Assembly: GCF_018687535.1 (NCBI RefSeq)
Contig: NZ_CP061295.1
Coordinates: forward strand, 1,922,001-1,986,000
Source of the DNA: Polynucleobacter sp. MWH-S4W17
GTDB taxonomy: Bacteria; Pseudomonadota; Gammaproteobacteria; Burkholderiales; Burkholderiaceae
DNA length: 64,000 bases
Reading direction: 5' to 3'
Each line of letters opens with the position of its first letter. Positions within the stretch are counted from its first letter, which is position 1. This document shows, in pieces, positions 1-9,907 of the stretch. The position numbers were made by a program, and so were the translations under genes. The notes beneath the pieces are model-generated. The model was not told where the DNA came from and made no database searches. It saw only the letters and a program-made list of their open reading frames with translations.

Positions 1-297
1 ATTTACCAAATCTCCAATCGGATCGGGTGACGCAGGGGCGGGTGATTTACCCTGGAGCGGCTTATTCAAATCTACAGGCTCAGCAGGGGCGCCCGCTTCA
101 CCCTCCGCAGGTGCTGTAGAAGGCTTAATCATCAAAGGCAGACTTGGGGCACGCATCCCCGGTCTTTCTTGAGGGGTATTTTTAGAAAGATAAAAGGCAA
201 TGACAAAGGCGATTCCAAGGCCGACGCCCAAACCCAAAATAAAGCCGAGAATAGTGCCGCCGTATTGGGAGTTTTGTTGATTCGGTGTTTTCATCAT
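1..297 (-). CDS. SPOR-domain-type inner-membrane protein, N-terminal part (cut by window edge)
   Basis: The reading frame starts with ATG ATG at 297-292 and runs off the left edge, so only about 99 residues are visible. It has a short polar N-terminus, one glycine-rich membrane segment (about residues 14-36), then a Pro/Ala-rich linker. This is how SPOR (peptidoglycan-binding) proteins next to argS in Burkholderiales begin, but the SPOR domain itself would lie outside the window, so the name is inference from layout and neighbour. A GAGGA sits 1 base before the first ATG and 4 bases before the second, so the second (294) may be the true start. It lies 35 bases downstream of argS on the same strand and is probably co-transcribed. 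Confidence 0.7.
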   Translation of the reverse strand, partial: MMKTPNQQNSQYGGTILGFILGLGVGLGIAFVIAFYLSKNTPQERPGMRAPSLPLMIKPSTAPAEGEAGAPAEPVDLNKPLQGKSPAPASPDPIGDLVN

Positions 298-332
298 TTC
301 CTCATCTTACATCTTCACTTCATACCTCGCTA

Positions 333-2060
333 TTACATCTTTATTGGCGCAGATACCCCGAGTACTTTTAAGCCATTTTGTAGAACTTGTCGGGTTGCTA
401 GCAGCAATGCAAGACGCGCTTGCTTTAAGTTTTGATCGTCAACCAAGACACGATCCGCGTTATAGAAGGCATGGAAATCACCAGCCAAGTCACGCAGGTA
501 AAAAGCCAATGCATGGGGCGCTAATTCTTCGGCAGCGGCCGTCAGAACCTCTGGGTATTCTGCCAAACGACGCAGCAAATGATCCGATGCTTTACTTTGT
601 AAGAGCGATAAATCAGCCGTAGCCAAATCCGATACTTGGCCACCCCACTGTTGCAAGATTGAATTAATTCGCGCATGCGCATACTGAACATAGAACACTG
701 GGTTCTCATCGTTTTGCTGCAAGGCTAAATCAATATCAAAAACGAACTCGGTATCTGCTTTACGCGAAATCAAGAAAAAGCGCACGGCATCGCGACCGCG
801 CTGCAAAGCCAATTCCCTCTCTTCTGGCGTCATCTCTGGAGTAACGCCGCCTGACCATTCAACCAAATCACGCACAGTGACATATGAGCCCGCACGCTTA
901 GAAATTTTGACTTCTTCACCATGGCGCATAACCGTAACCATCTTATGCAGCACATACTCTGGATACGTTTTAGGAATATCCCAGCCGCGGTTCTGCGCTA
1001 CACCTTGCAGGCCCGAGCGTACACGGGCAATCGTGCCATGGTGATCGCTACCCTGCACATTAATCACTTTCTGAAAGCCGCGATTCCACTTGCTGGTGTG
1101 ATACGCCACATCAGGCACAAAGTAGGTAAAGCTACCATCAGACTTACGCATCACGCGATCTTTATCGTCACCATCATCCGTACTCTTCAACCAGAGCGCA
1201 CCTTCGGATTCATAGGTCTTGCCAATGCTTTGTAAGTCGCCAACAATTTGTGCAACACTACCGTCGGTATATAGAGAGGACTCTAAGTAATAGCAATCAA
1301 ATTTCACGCCAAAAGTTTTTAAATCAATGTCTTGTTCATTACGCAAATAAGCAACCGCAAATTGGCGAATAGCTTCAAGATCATCTTTAAATTCTGGAGA
1401 AGATTTAAATGCGCTAGCAATCTCCGCAATATATTCACCGTTATACGCCTGCTCAGGCCACTTGGCATCACCTGGCTTCAAACCCTGTAAGCGAGCTTGA
1501 ACAGACAAGGCTAAATTCGCAATCTGCACACCGGCATCGTTGTAATAAAACTCACGATGAACTTTGATTCCCTGGGTGGCTAATAAATTAGCTAAGGCAT
1601 CACCCAGCGCTGCTTGTCTACCGTGGCCAACATGCAATGGTCCAGTTGGATTGGCAGAGACAAACTCAATCATGGCGTTTGGAACAGACTCGCCGACTTG
1701 CACAGACTCACCAAAATGAGTCCCTGCAGCAAGTATCTCCTGAACTACGGTAGTCTTAGCTGCATTACTAAGGCGAAAATTAATAAAGCCAGGACCAGCG
1801 ATGTCACAGGATGCAATCAGCTCATTGAATCCCGCTTGCTGCTGCAAGCGCTCTACCAAAGCCTGTGCCAGCTCACGCGGGTTCAGCTTCCAAGCCTTTG
1901 CTAGCTGAAGGGCGATATTACAAGCGACATCACCATGGTCAACAGCCTTGGGACGCTCCAAACGGGGGGTAGGAGCCTCTCCTAGGTCGCGCTCCTGAGC
2001 CAAGCCTGCAAGCGCAGCACTCAGCATTTGAATTAAACGATTTTTATTGGTTAACAACAT
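333..2060 (-). CDS. argS: arginine--tRNA ligase
   Basis: Charges tRNA-Arg with arginine in the cytoplasm (class I synthetase). The 575-residue length is normal for bacterial ArgS. Visible marks are an N-terminal tRNA-recognition domain (about 1-110), the HIGH-type signature HVGHG at 143-147 preceded by ANPTGP, the KMSKS-like loop KISKRAG at 385-391, and a C-terminal anticodon-binding helical domain (DALR type) ending in SAPIKM. The ATG at 2060 gives the usual family N-terminus. The gene is divergent from the DUF1840 gene, with only 35 bases between the starts, and is followed by the SPOR-type gene. Identification is secure. Confidence 0.97.
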   Translation of the reverse strand: MLLTNKNRLIQMLSAALAGLAQERDLGEAPTPRLERPKAVDHGDVACNIALQLAKAWKLNPRELAQALVERLQQQAGFNELIASCDIAGPGFINFRLSNAAKTTVVQEILAAGTHFGESVQVGESVPNAMIEFVSANPTGPLHVGHGRQAALGDALANLLATQGIKVHREFYYNDAGVQIANLALSVQARLQGLKPGDAKWPEQAYNGEYIAEIASAFKSSPEFKDDLEAIRQFAVAYLRNEQDIDLKTFGVKFDCYYLESSLYTDGSVAQIVGDLQSIGKTYESEGALWLKSTDDGDDKDRVMRKSDGSFTYFVPDVAYHTSKWNRGFQKVINVQGSDHHGTIARVRSGLQGVAQNRGWDIPKTYPEYVLHKMVTVMRHGEEVKISKRAGSYVTVRDLVEWSGGVTPEMTPEERELALQRGRDAVRFFLISRKADTEFVFDIDLALQQNDENPVFYVQYAHARINSILQQWGGQVSDLATADLSLLQSKASDHLLRRLAEYPEVLTAAAEELAPHALAFYLRDLAGDFHAFYNADRVLVDDQNLKQARLALLLATRQVLQNGLKVLGVSAPIKM

Positions 2061-2095
2061 AGATTAGTGAGTTTATCAGGTGGTAAGCTATCGAA

Positions 2096-2413
2096 ATGAT
2101 CTATCAATTTCGCTCAAAGGCTGGTCCAGATGTCATCATGCTGGCGGATCTGACTAAACGAATTTTTGATATTTTGGGGCGCCCCCTGGAGCCTCGCGGA
2201 ATTTTGACCGTTGAGCAACTTCCTGACCTCATCACTGCCCTAGAAACTGCCATCCTCAAAGATCTTGAGGAGCGGGCTAAAGTAAATGACGAGTCCGAGA
2301 AGGGTGCTGAGAAGCCTAAGCTGGCCGATCGCCTTGGACAGCGAGCCTACCCATTCCTGGAGTTGATGAAGCAATCCAAAGCCACAGACGAACCCGTCAT
2401 GTGGGGCGTCTAA
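2096..2413 (+). CDS. DUF1840 domain-containing protein
   Basis: A 105-residue cytoplasmic protein. The opening ([15 protein letters not shown]), the [16 protein letters not shown] stretch and the C-terminal FLELMKQS followed by PVMWGV match the DUF1840 family of betaproteobacteria as I know it. The function is unknown. No signal peptide or membrane segment is seen, and the middle (about 65-80) is charged and probably disordered. The gene converges on metH: its TAA at 2411-2413 overlaps the metH stop on the other strand by four bases, so the two 3' ends share sequence and there is no room for a separate terminator. Confidence 0.85.
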   Translation: MIYQFRSKAGPDVIMLADLTKRIFDILGRPLEPRGILTVEQLPDLITALETAILKDLEERAKVNDESEKGAEKPKLADRLGQRAYPFLELMKQSKATDEPVMWGV

Positions 2414-5160
2414 TCTAGCAAGCTCGCCAGCTGGCGACGGGTGTCTTCAATACTTTGACCGCGGCGTTTAGCCAAGTCTTCAACCTGATCATCCGATAGC
2501 TTACCCACATTGAAGTAGCGTGCTTCCGGGTGAGCCAAATAGAAACCACTCACGCTAGAAGCTGGATTCATGGCCATAGACTCGGTCAGAGTCATACAAA
2601 TATCTTCAGAGCCAATGACTCGCAACAAATCCTCTTTAACCTCATGCGCAGGACAGGCTGGGTAACCAGGTGCAGGACGAATACCGCGGTACTCTTCATT
2701 GATCATTTGATCGTTTGTCAAAATCTCATCCGTTGCATAGCCCCATAAGTCTGTACGCACGCGATGGTGCATCAGCTCAGCAAAAGCTTCCGCTAACCGG
2801 TCAGCCAAGGCCTTCAACATAATGGCGCTGTAGTCATCGTGCTTTGCCTGAAACTCAGCCACTTTCTTTTCAACACCATGACCAGTCGTCACTGCAAAAC
2901 AACCCAGGTAATCAGCAACGCCGGAGTCCTTTGGCGCAACATAGTCAGCTAAACAGCGGTTGGGTCTGCGTACACCCTCTACAACAGGGCGTTCGGATTG
3001 TTGACGCAAGTTATGCCAAACAAATAAAGGGTGCTCTCGAGCTTCGTCGCCATACAAAACAATATCGTCGCCAATGGTATTGGCAGGATAGAAAGCCACC
3101 ACAGCATCAGCTTGTAGCCATTGGCCTTTAATCAACTTATCAAGTAATGCTTGAGCATCTGCAAATACCTTGCGAGCTTCTACACCAACAACCTCATCAT
3201 CCAGGATTGCAGGAAACTTTCCTGCTAAATCCCAGGTCTGAAAGAACGGTGTCCAGTCTATATATTTAGCAATATCGCTCAGTGCAAAGTTTTTAAATAC
3301 ACGACGACCAATGAACTTCGGCTTCTCTGGAACATAGGCAGACCAGTCAATCATCTCGCGATTCTTGCGCGCTGCCTCTAAGGAAATGGTTGGCGCCGCT
3401 TTCTTATTGGCGTGCTGTTCACGAATGCGTACATAGTCATCGCGCAAATCTTGAATAAACTTCTTAGCACTTTCATCAGACAGTAAGCTGGAGGCCACTG
3501 ATACTGAGCGGGATGCGTCAGGCACATACACCACTGGGCCATCGTAGTGCGGGGCAATCTTTACCGCAGTATGAACGCGCGAAGTTGTTGCGCCACCAAT
3601 CATCAACGGAATTTGACGTTCACGGAACCAATCATCACGTTGCATCTCTTGCGCAACATAAGTCATTTCTTCTAGTGAAGGTGTAATCAGGCCAGATAAA
3701 CCAACAATATCCGCATTCTCTTCTTTGGCACGTTTAAGGATATCTGCACAAGGAACCATTACACCCATGTTAGCTACTTCAAAGTTATTACATTGCAGAA
3801 CAACAGTCACAATATTTTTACCGATATCGTGCACGTCGCCCTTCACGGTTGCCATGACAATCTTGCCCTTAGCTTTGGCTTCGCCGCCTGCTGCAATATG
3901 TTGGCGCTTTTCTTCTTCGATGTACGGAATCAAAATGGCAACTGCTTGTTTCATCACGCGGGCGCTTTTGACTACCTGAGGCAAGAACATCTTGCCCGCA
4001 CCAAACAAGTCGCCCACGACATTCATGCCATCCATCAGAGGGCCTTCAATGACCTCAATAGGTCTGCCGCCAGCGCCCATGATTTCAGCGCGCAACTCTT
4101 CGGTGTCTTCTTCGATAAAGGTGGTGATGCCATGCACTAGGGCATGCGTTAGACGCTCACGTACAGGCGCTTCACGCCACACTAGGTTCTCGACCTGCTT
4201 AGCGCCACCACCCTTAAATTGGTCAGCAATATCGAGCAAACGCTCGGTAGGTGTTTTGCCATCTTTTTCTTTAAAGCGATTGAGAACAACGTCCTCAACA
4301 CGCTCACGCAACTCTGGATCTAAATCAGCGTACACACCTAATTGACCAGCATTCACAATGCCCATATCCATACCAGCTTGGACAGCGTGATACAAGAACA
4401 CTGTATGAATTGCTTCACGAACACGGTCATTACCGCGGAACGAGAAGCTCACATTGGAAACGCCGCCACTAACCTTAGCACCCGGTAGGTTTTCTTTAAT
4501 CCAGCGAGTGGCATTAATAAAGTCGACCGCATAGTTGTCGTGCTCTTCAATGCCAGTAGCGATTGCAAAAATATTCGGATCAAAAATAATGTCTTCCGCT
4601 GGAAAGCCAATCTCGTTTACCAAGATCTCATAGCAGCGCTGACAGATCTCAGTCTTACGCTTAAATGTATCGGCTTGTCCTACCTCGTCAAAAGCCATCA
4701 CTACAGAGGCGGCACCATAACGGCGAATTAAACGCGCTTGCTTTCTGAAGGACTCCTCACCCTCTTTTAAGGAGATCGAGTTCACAATTGGCTTACCTTG
4801 AATACACTTCAGACCCGCTTCAATCACGCTCCACTTGGAGGAGTCGATCATGATGGGAACACGAGCAATATCAGGCTCAGAAGCGATTAAGTTGAGGAAG
4901 CGAGTCATCGCCGCCTCAGAATCTAACATCGCCTCATCCATATTGATGTCGATAACCTGTGCGCCATTCTCAACCTGCTGACGCGCCACTACGAGCGCTT
5001 CATCAAACTGATTATTCAAAATCATGCGAGAGAATGCTTTGGAGCCTGTGACATTGGTACGCTCACCAATATTGACGAAGCCAACATCTGCTGTAACGTT
5101 AAATGGCTCAAGACCAGAAAGCTTCATCGCTGGCATCGCTTTTTTCTCCGTCGTGCTCAT
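2410..5160 (-). CDS. metH: methionine synthase, pterin/cobalamin/activation chain (MetH C-terminal part)
   Basis: The second of two chains that together equal cobalamin-dependent methionine synthase, which transfers methyl from 5-methyl-THF to homocysteine. Domains in order: pterin-binding barrel (about 20-290, with [11 protein letters not shown]), B12 cap (about 310-425), the cobalamin-binding Rossmann domain with the His ligand motif DVHDIG at 442-447, and the AdoMet-binding reactivation domain (about 600-916, with [12 protein letters not shown]). The chain lacks the homocysteine/zinc barrel, which is encoded by the next gene upstream in a four-base ATGA overlap, so translation is probably coupled. 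Split MetH is known in Burkholderiales. No key residue is obviously missing. Confidence 0.96.
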   Translation of the reverse strand: MSTTEKKAMPAMKLSGLEPFNVTADVGFVNIGERTNVTGSKAFSRMILNNQFDEALVVARQQVENGAQVIDINMDEAMLDSEAAMTRFLNLIASEPDIARVPIMIDSSKWSVIEAGLKCIQGKPIVNSISLKEGEESFRKQARLIRRYGAASVVMAFDEVGQADTFKRKTEICQRCYEILVNEIGFPAEDIIFDPNIFAIATGIEEHDNYAVDFINATRWIKENLPGAKVSGGVSNVSFSFRGNDRVREAIHTVFLYHAVQAGMDMGIVNAGQLGVYADLDPELRERVEDVVLNRFKEKDGKTPTERLLDIADQFKGGGAKQVENLVWREAPVRERLTHALVHGITTFIEEDTEELRAEIMGAGGRPIEVIEGPLMDGMNVVGDLFGAGKMFLPQVVKSARVMKQAVAILIPYIEEEKRQHIAAGGEAKAKGKIVMATVKGDVHDIGKNIVTVVLQCNNFEVANMGVMVPCADILKRAKEENADIVGLSGLITPSLEEMTYVAQEMQRDDWFRERQIPLMIGGATTSRVHTAVKIAPHYDGPVVYVPDASRSVSVASSLLSDESAKKFIQDLRDDYVRIREQHANKKAAPTISLEAARKNREMIDWSAYVPEKPKFIGRRVFKNFALSDIAKYIDWTPFFQTWDLAGKFPAILDDEVVGVEARKVFADAQALLDKLIKGQWLQADAVVAFYPANTIGDDIVLYGDEAREHPLFVWHNLRQQSERPVVEGVRRPNRCLADYVAPKDSGVADYLGCFAVTTGHGVEKKVAEFQAKHDDYSAIMLKALADRLAEAFAELMHHRVRTDLWGYATDEILTNDQMINEEYRGIRPAPGYPACPAHEVKEDLLRVIGSEDICMTLTESMAMNPASSVSGFYLAHPEARYFNVGKLSDDQVEDLAKRRGQSIEDTRRQLASLLD

Positions 5161-6221
5161 GCTGATACCTCCGCATTCTCACGATAGAAAGCGCGTGGCT
5201 TCCGTTTGGCAACCGCATTAGCAATTGCGCGAATGTGATCGGGTGTCGTGCCGCAGCAGCCGCCTACTAAATTAACTAAGCCATCTTTAGCAAAACCATC
5301 TACTAGGCTAGAAGTGATTTCTGGGGTCTCATCAAAGCCCGTATCACTCATCGGATTAGGCAAGCCCGCATTGGGGTAGCAAGACACTGCCGCATCGCAA
5401 ATTCTTGCTAGCTCTGCAATATAGGGGCGCATTAAAGCAGCCCCTAATGCACAGTTCAAACCAAAGGTGAGTGGCTTGATGTGACGCAAACTATTCCAAA
5501 ACGCCTCAACTGTTTGACCAGACAAAATACGGCCAGATGCATCTGTCACCGTTCCAGAAATCATTACCGGCAAACGCTCACCGGTCTCTTCAAAAAATTC
5601 ATCGAGGGCAAAGAGTGCCGCTTTGGCATTGAGCGTATCGAAAATAGTTTCAACCAAAAATAAGTCAACGCCACCCGCAAATAATCCTTCAATCTGCTCA
5701 CGATACGAAGCACGTAATACATCAAAGGTCACATTGCGTGCGCCCGGGTCATTAACATCCGGTGAAATACTCGCTGTCTTTGGTGTAGGGCCAATTGCGC
5801 CAGCAGCAAAACGAGGTCTTTCTGGGGTGCTGTATTTTTCACAAGCTGCGCGCGCTAATTTGGCGGAGACTTCATTCATCTCACGAGCCAAGCCAGCCAT
5901 TTTGTAGTCCTCTTGCGCCACTGAGGTTGCACCAAAAGTATTGGTTTCAATAATGTCAGCGCCAGCTTCCAAATACTGCTCATGGATCTTGCTAATAATT
6001 TGTGGTTGCGTCAGAACTAGCAGCTCGTTATTGCCTTTGATGTCGCCGGGATGATCGGCAAATCGGGTATTTCCCGGCAAACCACGATAGTCGGCCTCGG
6101 TCAACTTATATTGCTGAATCATGGTGCCCATGGCGCCATCCAAAATGAGGATGCGCTGCTTCAAAAGCTCGGGAAGCTTTTGACCACGGGTATAAGGCTG
6201 GGACAAACCATTAGATTGCAT
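5157..6221 (-). CDS. metH: methionine synthase, homocysteine-binding chain (MetH N-terminal part)
   Basis: A 354-residue homocysteine S-methyltransferase (BHMT-type) barrel that supplies the zinc-thiolate half of the MetH reaction. It starts near [11 protein letters not shown] and carries the zinc-site signatures GLNCALGA and [10 protein letters not shown], giving the three expected Cys ligands. It stops exactly where the pterin/cobalamin chain begins (TGA inside ATGA), so the break falls at a natural domain boundary and does not look like a disabling frameshift. The 74 bases to the divergent phaM-like start at 6296 are too short for a cobalamin riboswitch, so B12 control is not visible here. 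Both chains are needed for a complete enzyme. Confidence 0.95.
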   Translation of the reverse strand: MQSNGLSQPYTRGQKLPELLKQRILILDGAMGTMIQQYKLTEADYRGLPGNTRFADHPGDIKGNNELLVLTQPQIISKIHEQYLEAGADIIETNTFGATSVAQEDYKMAGLAREMNEVSAKLARAACEKYSTPERPRFAAGAIGPTPKTASISPDVNDPGARNVTFDVLRASYREQIEGLFAGGVDLFLVETIFDTLNAKAALFALDEFFEETGERLPVMISGTVTDASGRILSGQTVEAFWNSLRHIKPLTFGLNCALGAALMRPYIAELARICDAAVSCYPNAGLPNPMSDTGFDETPEITSSLVDGFAKDGLVNLVGGCCGTTPDHIRAIANAVAKRKPRAFYRENAEVSA

Positions 6222-6295
6222 TGTTAAACCGGGATTAATCTCTAGAATCCCTTATTCTATTGGAAAAGCCACTTTTCATTCACCCCGGAGCCCTT

Positions 6296-6754
6296 ATGTT
6301 TGGAACCATTCCAGAATTCAATCAAAGCCTAGATATGTTTAAAACCATGTGGGGACAAGGCGCTGCAGGTCAGGCCGGACAGTTCCCCTTCACGGCAGAC
6401 GCCTCTAAGGCTGCTGGCGGCTTTGCATCGGCTTTTCCTGGCTTGGATGTAGATGAGCTTGAAAAGCGCATCAAGGACCTGAAAAGCGTTGAAAACTGGC
6501 TCAATTTGAACCTCAACATCCTCAAATCAACTATTCAGGGTCTTGAAGTTCAGCATGCCACCATGATGGCGCTCAAATCCTTTGGTGATGCCGTCTCAGC
6601 GGCTGGCGCTGCAGCCAGCTCAACAAGCGCCCCAAAGGAAGAATCCAAGACTAAAACGACTAGCGCTAAACCACGGAAAACCGCAACACGCCGTCCTCGC
6701 AAAGCTGGCGACGCAACTTTCCTCGACGAAGTAGGTAATTCAGATGAGCAATAG
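6296..6754 (+). CDS. phaM: PhaM-like polyhydroxyalkanoate granule regulatory protein
   Basis: A 152-residue protein with MFGTIPEFNQSLDMFKTMWG at the start, a helical core (about 50-105) and a basic Lys/Arg/Pro C-terminus (about 115-145). This is the architecture of PhaM, which in Ralstonia activates PHB synthase and tethers granules to the nucleoid through its basic tail. That role is inferred here from the family. I chose the ATG at 6296 because CCGGAG lies five bases before it; an upstream in-frame ATG at 6260 has no such site and adds an untypical N-terminus. The last 89 bases overlap the convergent MBL gene, and the likely terminator (6808-6842) lies inside that gene. Confidence 0.82.
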   Translation: MFGTIPEFNQSLDMFKTMWGQGAAGQAGQFPFTADASKAAGGFASAFPGLDVDELEKRIKDLKSVENWLNLNLNILKSTIQGLEVQHATMMALKSFGDAVSAAGAAASSTSAPKEESKTKTTSAKPRKTATRRPRKAGDATFLDEVGNSDEQ

Positions 6755-7751
6755 CCTCACCCATTGCAAATGTGAGCTGATGAATATCTAATTCACGTTT
6801 AAACAAGACCGGCACAATCTCCCTAGCATGTGCCGGTTTTTTACATGCGGCCAAAGTATCCGCCAAGCGATCATCATGATGCGCTTTGAGTTGCGCAACA
6901 CGCGGCCTAATTCCAGTAAATGGTTTGCCATGTGAAGGAAGCACTAACGTATCCTCAGGCAACACTAAATATTTTTCAATAGAGTCCAGATACAAGCCTA
7001 GCGGATCTGCATCTGGGTCAGCATCATAGACGCTCACATTAGTAGAAATACGGGGTAACAACATATCTCCAGAGATTAATACTCCAAGCTCTTCACAAAA
7101 GAGAGAGGCGTGCTCTGGAGCATGCCCATAACCCATGATGACTTGCCACGCATGACCACCAATCAAAATAGACTCGCCATCAATAATGCGGCGGTATTGA
7201 CGCGGCACACCAGGAACCATATTGCTGTAGTAATTGGAGCGCCCTCGAATTTTTTCTAAATCGTCTGAGCCCGTTAAACCATGTCTTTGAAAGTGATCTG
7301 CGGAACCGCCGCTGCCAGCACGCGAACCAACTGCGGCGCCACCCTCTTTGCAACTTAACCATTGGGCAGTTAAATAATCTGTCATGGAAATCCACATGGG
7401 GACATGCCATTTTTCACAGAGCCATTGCGATAGACCCACATGGTCAGGATGCATATGCGTCACGATGACGCGCAAGACTGGCATGCCTTCAAGCTGAGTA
7501 GCAAACACTTGTTCCCAAGAGTTTCTTGTCTCTTCATTATCAATACCGCAGTCCACAATCGTCCAACCCGCAAGACCATCAATTTCGTCGCGCAGCAGCC
7601 AAAGATTGATGTGATCTAAAGCAAAGGGCAGACGCATTCTGATCCAGCGAACACCTGGCGCAACCTCTATGCTGCTACCCACTTCCGGAAGGACGTCTCC
7701 TAAGGGATAATGAACTGCAGCTTCAGCGCTTGCTTTGTTTTGAGTATTCAT
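6666..7751 (-). CDS. MBL-fold metallohydrolase
   Basis: A 361-residue metallo-beta-lactamase-fold hydrolase. The metal-binding signature HMHPDH is at 99-104, followed by the later ligands GHAPEH, SGD (in LISGDMLLP) and PSHG. The C-terminal winged segment (HLNYLLRRGKL, then DGVLRF) is typical of the large thioesterase/glyoxalase-II-like subgroup. The substrate cannot be told from sequence. No signal peptide, so cytoplasmic. The conserved C-terminus lies in the 89-base overlap with the phaM-like gene, which argues that the overlap is real. The start (ATG 7751) is divergent from the DUF1289 gene 41 bases away, and its ribosome binding site is weak. Confidence 0.9.
   Translation of the reverse strand: MNTQNKASAEAAVHYPLGDVLPEVGSSIEVAPGVRWIRMRLPFALDHINLWLLRDEIDGLAGWTIVDCGIDNEETRNSWEQVFATQLEGMPVLRVIVTHMHPDHVGLSQWLCEKWHVPMWISMTDYLTAQWLSCKEGGAAVGSRAGSGGSADHFQRHGLTGSDDLEKIRGRSNYYSNMVPGVPRQYRRIIDGESILIGGHAWQVIMGYGHAPEHASLFCEELGVLISGDMLLPRISTNVSVYDADPDADPLGLYLDSIEKYLVLPEDTLVLPSHGKPFTGIRPRVAQLKAHHDDRLADTLAACKKPAHAREIVPVLFKRELDIHQLTFAMGEAIAHLNYLLRRGKLRRQLCEDGVLRFSVV
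6808..6842 (+). terminator. Rho-independent terminator of the phaM-like gene
   Basis: ACCGGCAC at 6808-6815 pairs with GTGCCGGT at 6830-6837 (8 bp, GC-rich, 14-base loop) and is followed directly by a T run through 6842. It sits 53 bases after the phaM-like stop in the correct orientation, inside the MBL coding sequence on the other strand. Confidence 0.82.
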
Positions 7752-7792
7752 GGCTTAGTGTTATTGATTGATTTTTTACTTCTAGGTTTGCT

Positions 7793-7969
7793 TTGACAAC
7801 AGTTCCATCGCCTTGCATTAATTGGTGTGACATTAATCCTGAAAATGGTTACTGTCGCGGCTGCTATCGCACCCTGACCGAAATTGCTGATTGGTCCGAG
7901 CTGACTAATCCTGAGAAGCTTGAGGTTTGGTCAAAACTACCTAGTCGCAAACCCCAAGCACCCCAGTAA
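7793..7969 (+). CDS. DUF1289 domain-containing protein (short, TTG start)
   Basis: A 58-residue reading frame with four cysteines spaced as in the DUF1289 family (C8, C12, C21, C24 in PCINWC and GYCRGCYRT), followed by LTEIADWSELTNPEKLEVW. DUF1289 members are small putative metal or Fe-S proteins of unknown role. The only possible start after the in-frame TGA at 7769 is TTG at 7793, with TAGG six bases upstream. It lies between two oppositely oriented genes (MBL hydrolase and acuI-like reductase). Easily missed because it is under 60 residues and lacks ATG. Confidence 0.88.
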   Translation: MTTVPSPCINWCDINPENGYCRGCYRTLTEIADWSELTNPEKLEVWSKLPSRKPQAPQ

Positions 7970-8000
7970 AGCTAATCTTTAGTTGCTTGTTATTTCTTTT

Positions 8001-8984
8001 TTATTTATTGACGTCGACAATCAAGCGCCCGCGTACATTTCCTGCCATTAATTCTTGCGCGTATTTTATTGACTCCTCAAGCGTAATCTCATGAGAGATT
8101 TCATCTAAGGTTTTCAGATCCACTAACTTACTCAACTGCTCATAGGCAGCAATGCGTTTTGCACGTGGCACAGTCACACTATTAATGCCGTACAAAGTCA
8201 CGCCGCGTAAAATAAATGGTGCAACACTTGAAGGAAAATCCATGCCCTGAGCCAAGCCACAAGCAGCTACTGCGCCATCGCTCTTGGTCTGCGCACACGC
8301 ATTAGCCAGGGTATGACTGCCCACACTATCAACTACTGCAGCCCAACGCTCTTTTGCCAATGGCTTGCCAGGAGCAGATAAGATGGCGCGATCAATCACT
8401 TCAGTTGCACCCAATTTCTTCAGGTACTCTGCTTCGGCCATACGGCCTGTACTCGCGACAACAGTAAAACCTAGCTTGCTGAGAAGCGTGATGGCAAAAC
8501 TGCCAACACCGCCTGCAGCACCAGTGACCAAAACCTCACCATCGCTTGGCTTAAGCCCATGCTTTTGTAGCGCCATGACGCAGAGCATGGCGGTATAGCC
8601 TGCAGTGCCAATGGCTAATGCTTGTTTAGCAGTAAACCCCTTGGGCAGCGGAATCAACCAATCGGCCTTCACACGAGCCTGCTGACCTAAGCCACCCCAA
8701 TGCCCTTCCCCAACTCCCCAGCCGTTGAGAAGCACCATGTCGCCAGTCTTGAAGTCGGGGTTGGTGCTCTCCATCACTTCACCGGCAAAATCGATGCCCG
8801 GCACCATTGGGAAGCTGCGAACCACCGGACCTTTGCCCGTGATAGCCAGGCCATCCTTGTAATTGAGGGTGGAATACAGGACCTTTACGCGAACATCTCC
8901 CTCTGGGAGGTTAGCCTCATCGACCTGGGCTAATTCTGCGCGATACCCTTGGTCATCCTTATTTACCAATATTGCTTTAAACAT
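8001..8984 (-). CDS. acuI: acrylyl-CoA reductase / YhdH-type NADPH oxidoreductase
   Basis: A 327-residue member of the medium-chain dehydrogenase/reductase superfamily, YhdH/AcuI branch. The N-terminal GroES-like domain opens with MFKAILV and contains STLNYKDGLAITGKG and PMVPGIDFAGEV; the NADPH Rossmann motif is GAAGGVGSFA (about 155-165). No catalytic zinc ligands, as expected for quinone-oxidoreductase-type members. AcuI proteins reduce acryloyl-CoA to propionyl-CoA, for example in DMSP or 3-hydroxypropionate use. That specificity is family inference only. The gene stands alone, and its ATG is divergent from the small lipoprotein gene at 9072. Confidence 0.88.
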   Translation of the reverse strand: MFKAILVNKDDQGYRAELAQVDEANLPEGDVRVKVLYSTLNYKDGLAITGKGPVVRSFPMVPGIDFAGEVMESTNPDFKTGDMVLLNGWGVGEGHWGGLGQQARVKADWLIPLPKGFTAKQALAIGTAGYTAMLCVMALQKHGLKPSDGEVLVTGAAGGVGSFAITLLSKLGFTVVASTGRMAEAEYLKKLGATEVIDRAILSAPGKPLAKERWAAVVDSVGSHTLANACAQTKSDGAVAACGLAQGMDFPSSVAPFILRGVTLYGINSVTVPRAKRIAAYEQLSKLVDLKTLDEISHEITLEESIKYAQELMAGNVRGRLIVDVNK

Positions 8985-9071
8985 GTCTCTTCCTTTTAGA
9001 GCGAGGTATTTCCCCGCAGCAATTGCTTAATAGGTTTATCCTAACGAGCATTGCTGATTATGGAGGTTTCC

Positions 9072-9368
9072 ATGAAAAAAATTCTACTATTAACTACGAT
9101 TTCTGGCTTGGCGCTGTCTGGCTGCTATTCCACCCAAATTAATATGTCCATGGGCAATATGCGTCTGATCACCTCTAGCGCTGCACCGCAGGATGTCATG
9201 GATTTCGCCACTAAGACCTGTAAAGATGATTTTTATGAAGGCGCCAGCTTTCTGTCCAAGGCAGGCAAAGAATATCGCTTCAAGTGCGTAAAAGCTGAAG
9301 AGAATGAAGTTTTAAATCCCATTCCCGGCACAACACTGACCGCTACAGCAAAAGCTGAAGCTAAATAA
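9072..9368 (+). CDS. small lipoprotein of unknown function
   Basis: A 98-residue protein beginning MKKILLLTTISGLALSGC, a clear lipoprotein signal peptide with lipobox LSGC, so it should be a membrane-anchored periplasmic lipoprotein. The mature part has two further cysteines (in TKTCKDDF and YRFKCVK) that could form a disulfide. I recognise no domain. ATG at 9072 is chosen because GGAGG precedes it by six bases and the signal peptide begins there; an ATG 21 bases earlier would add a needless leader. The flavin reductase gene follows after 10 bases, so the two are probably co-transcribed. Confidence 0.8.
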   Translation: MKKILLLTTISGLALSGCYSTQINMSMGNMRLITSSAAPQDVMDFATKTCKDDFYEGASFLSKAGKEYRFKCVKAEENEVLNPIPGTTLTATAKAEAK

Positions 9369-9378
9369 GTAAAGATTA

Positions 9379-9879
9379 ATGACCCCATTTACTTCACAAG
9401 AGCTACGCAAAGGTTTCGCATCATTTGCAACTGGGGTCACTGTTATCACCTGCCTGGATGAGGAAAGCAATTCTCACGGCATTACGATTAGCTCCTTCAA
9501 CACTGTCTCACTCGAGCCACCACTCATTCTTTGGAGTCTCAAGAAGCATTCACGTCTAATGCCTTGGGTTGAGCTTGGCAAGAAACATCTGATTCATGTG
9601 CTAGAGCGCTCGCAAGAGAATCTGGCAATGCATTTCGCTACCGTGAAGACAGATCAATTCAAGGGAATTGATCACAAGCCAGCAGCTAGTGGACTAACGC
9701 AAATAGATCGTTGCGTTGCTTACTATGAATGTGAAACTGTTTGTGTTCACATTGGTGGTGATCACAACATCATTGTTGCCAAAGTAATTAACTTAAAAAA
9801 TCATCCTGAACGAGAGCCGCTCATTTTTGCGCGCAGTCAGTTTGTTGGTCTCGATTTCACAGAAACTAAAGCTAGCTAA
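9379..9879 (+). CDS. flavin reductase family protein
   Basis: A 166-residue flavin-binding split-barrel protein (DIM6/NTAB, flavin reductase-like domain over nearly its full length). The opening ELRKGFASFATGVTVITC, then GITISSFNTVSLEPPLILWS and the late GGDHNIIVAKV are family hallmarks. Such enzymes reduce FMN or FAD with NAD(P)H, often for a partner monooxygenase. No monooxygenase partner is nearby, so the acceptor is unknown. It sits 10 bases after the lipoprotein gene and 28 bases before the GST gene, forming a likely three-gene unit. Confidence 0.9.
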   Translation: MTPFTSQELRKGFASFATGVTVITCLDEESNSHGITISSFNTVSLEPPLILWSLKKHSRLMPWVELGKKHLIHVLERSQENLAMHFATVKTDQFKGIDHKPAASGLTQIDRCVAYYECETVCVHIGGDHNIIVAKVINLKNHPEREPLIFARSQFVGLDFTETKAS

Positions 9880-9907
9880 TACCAATTCTTCTTTGTAAGG
9901 AAATGCC

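Noticed and set aside
2424..2437. TCGCCAGCTGGCGA palindrome near the metH stop as a terminator
   Set aside because: It has no loop and no T run, and it lies inside metH coding sequence.
6222..6295. Cobalamin riboswitch for metH
   Set aside because: The gap is too short and no B12-box-like sequence is visible.
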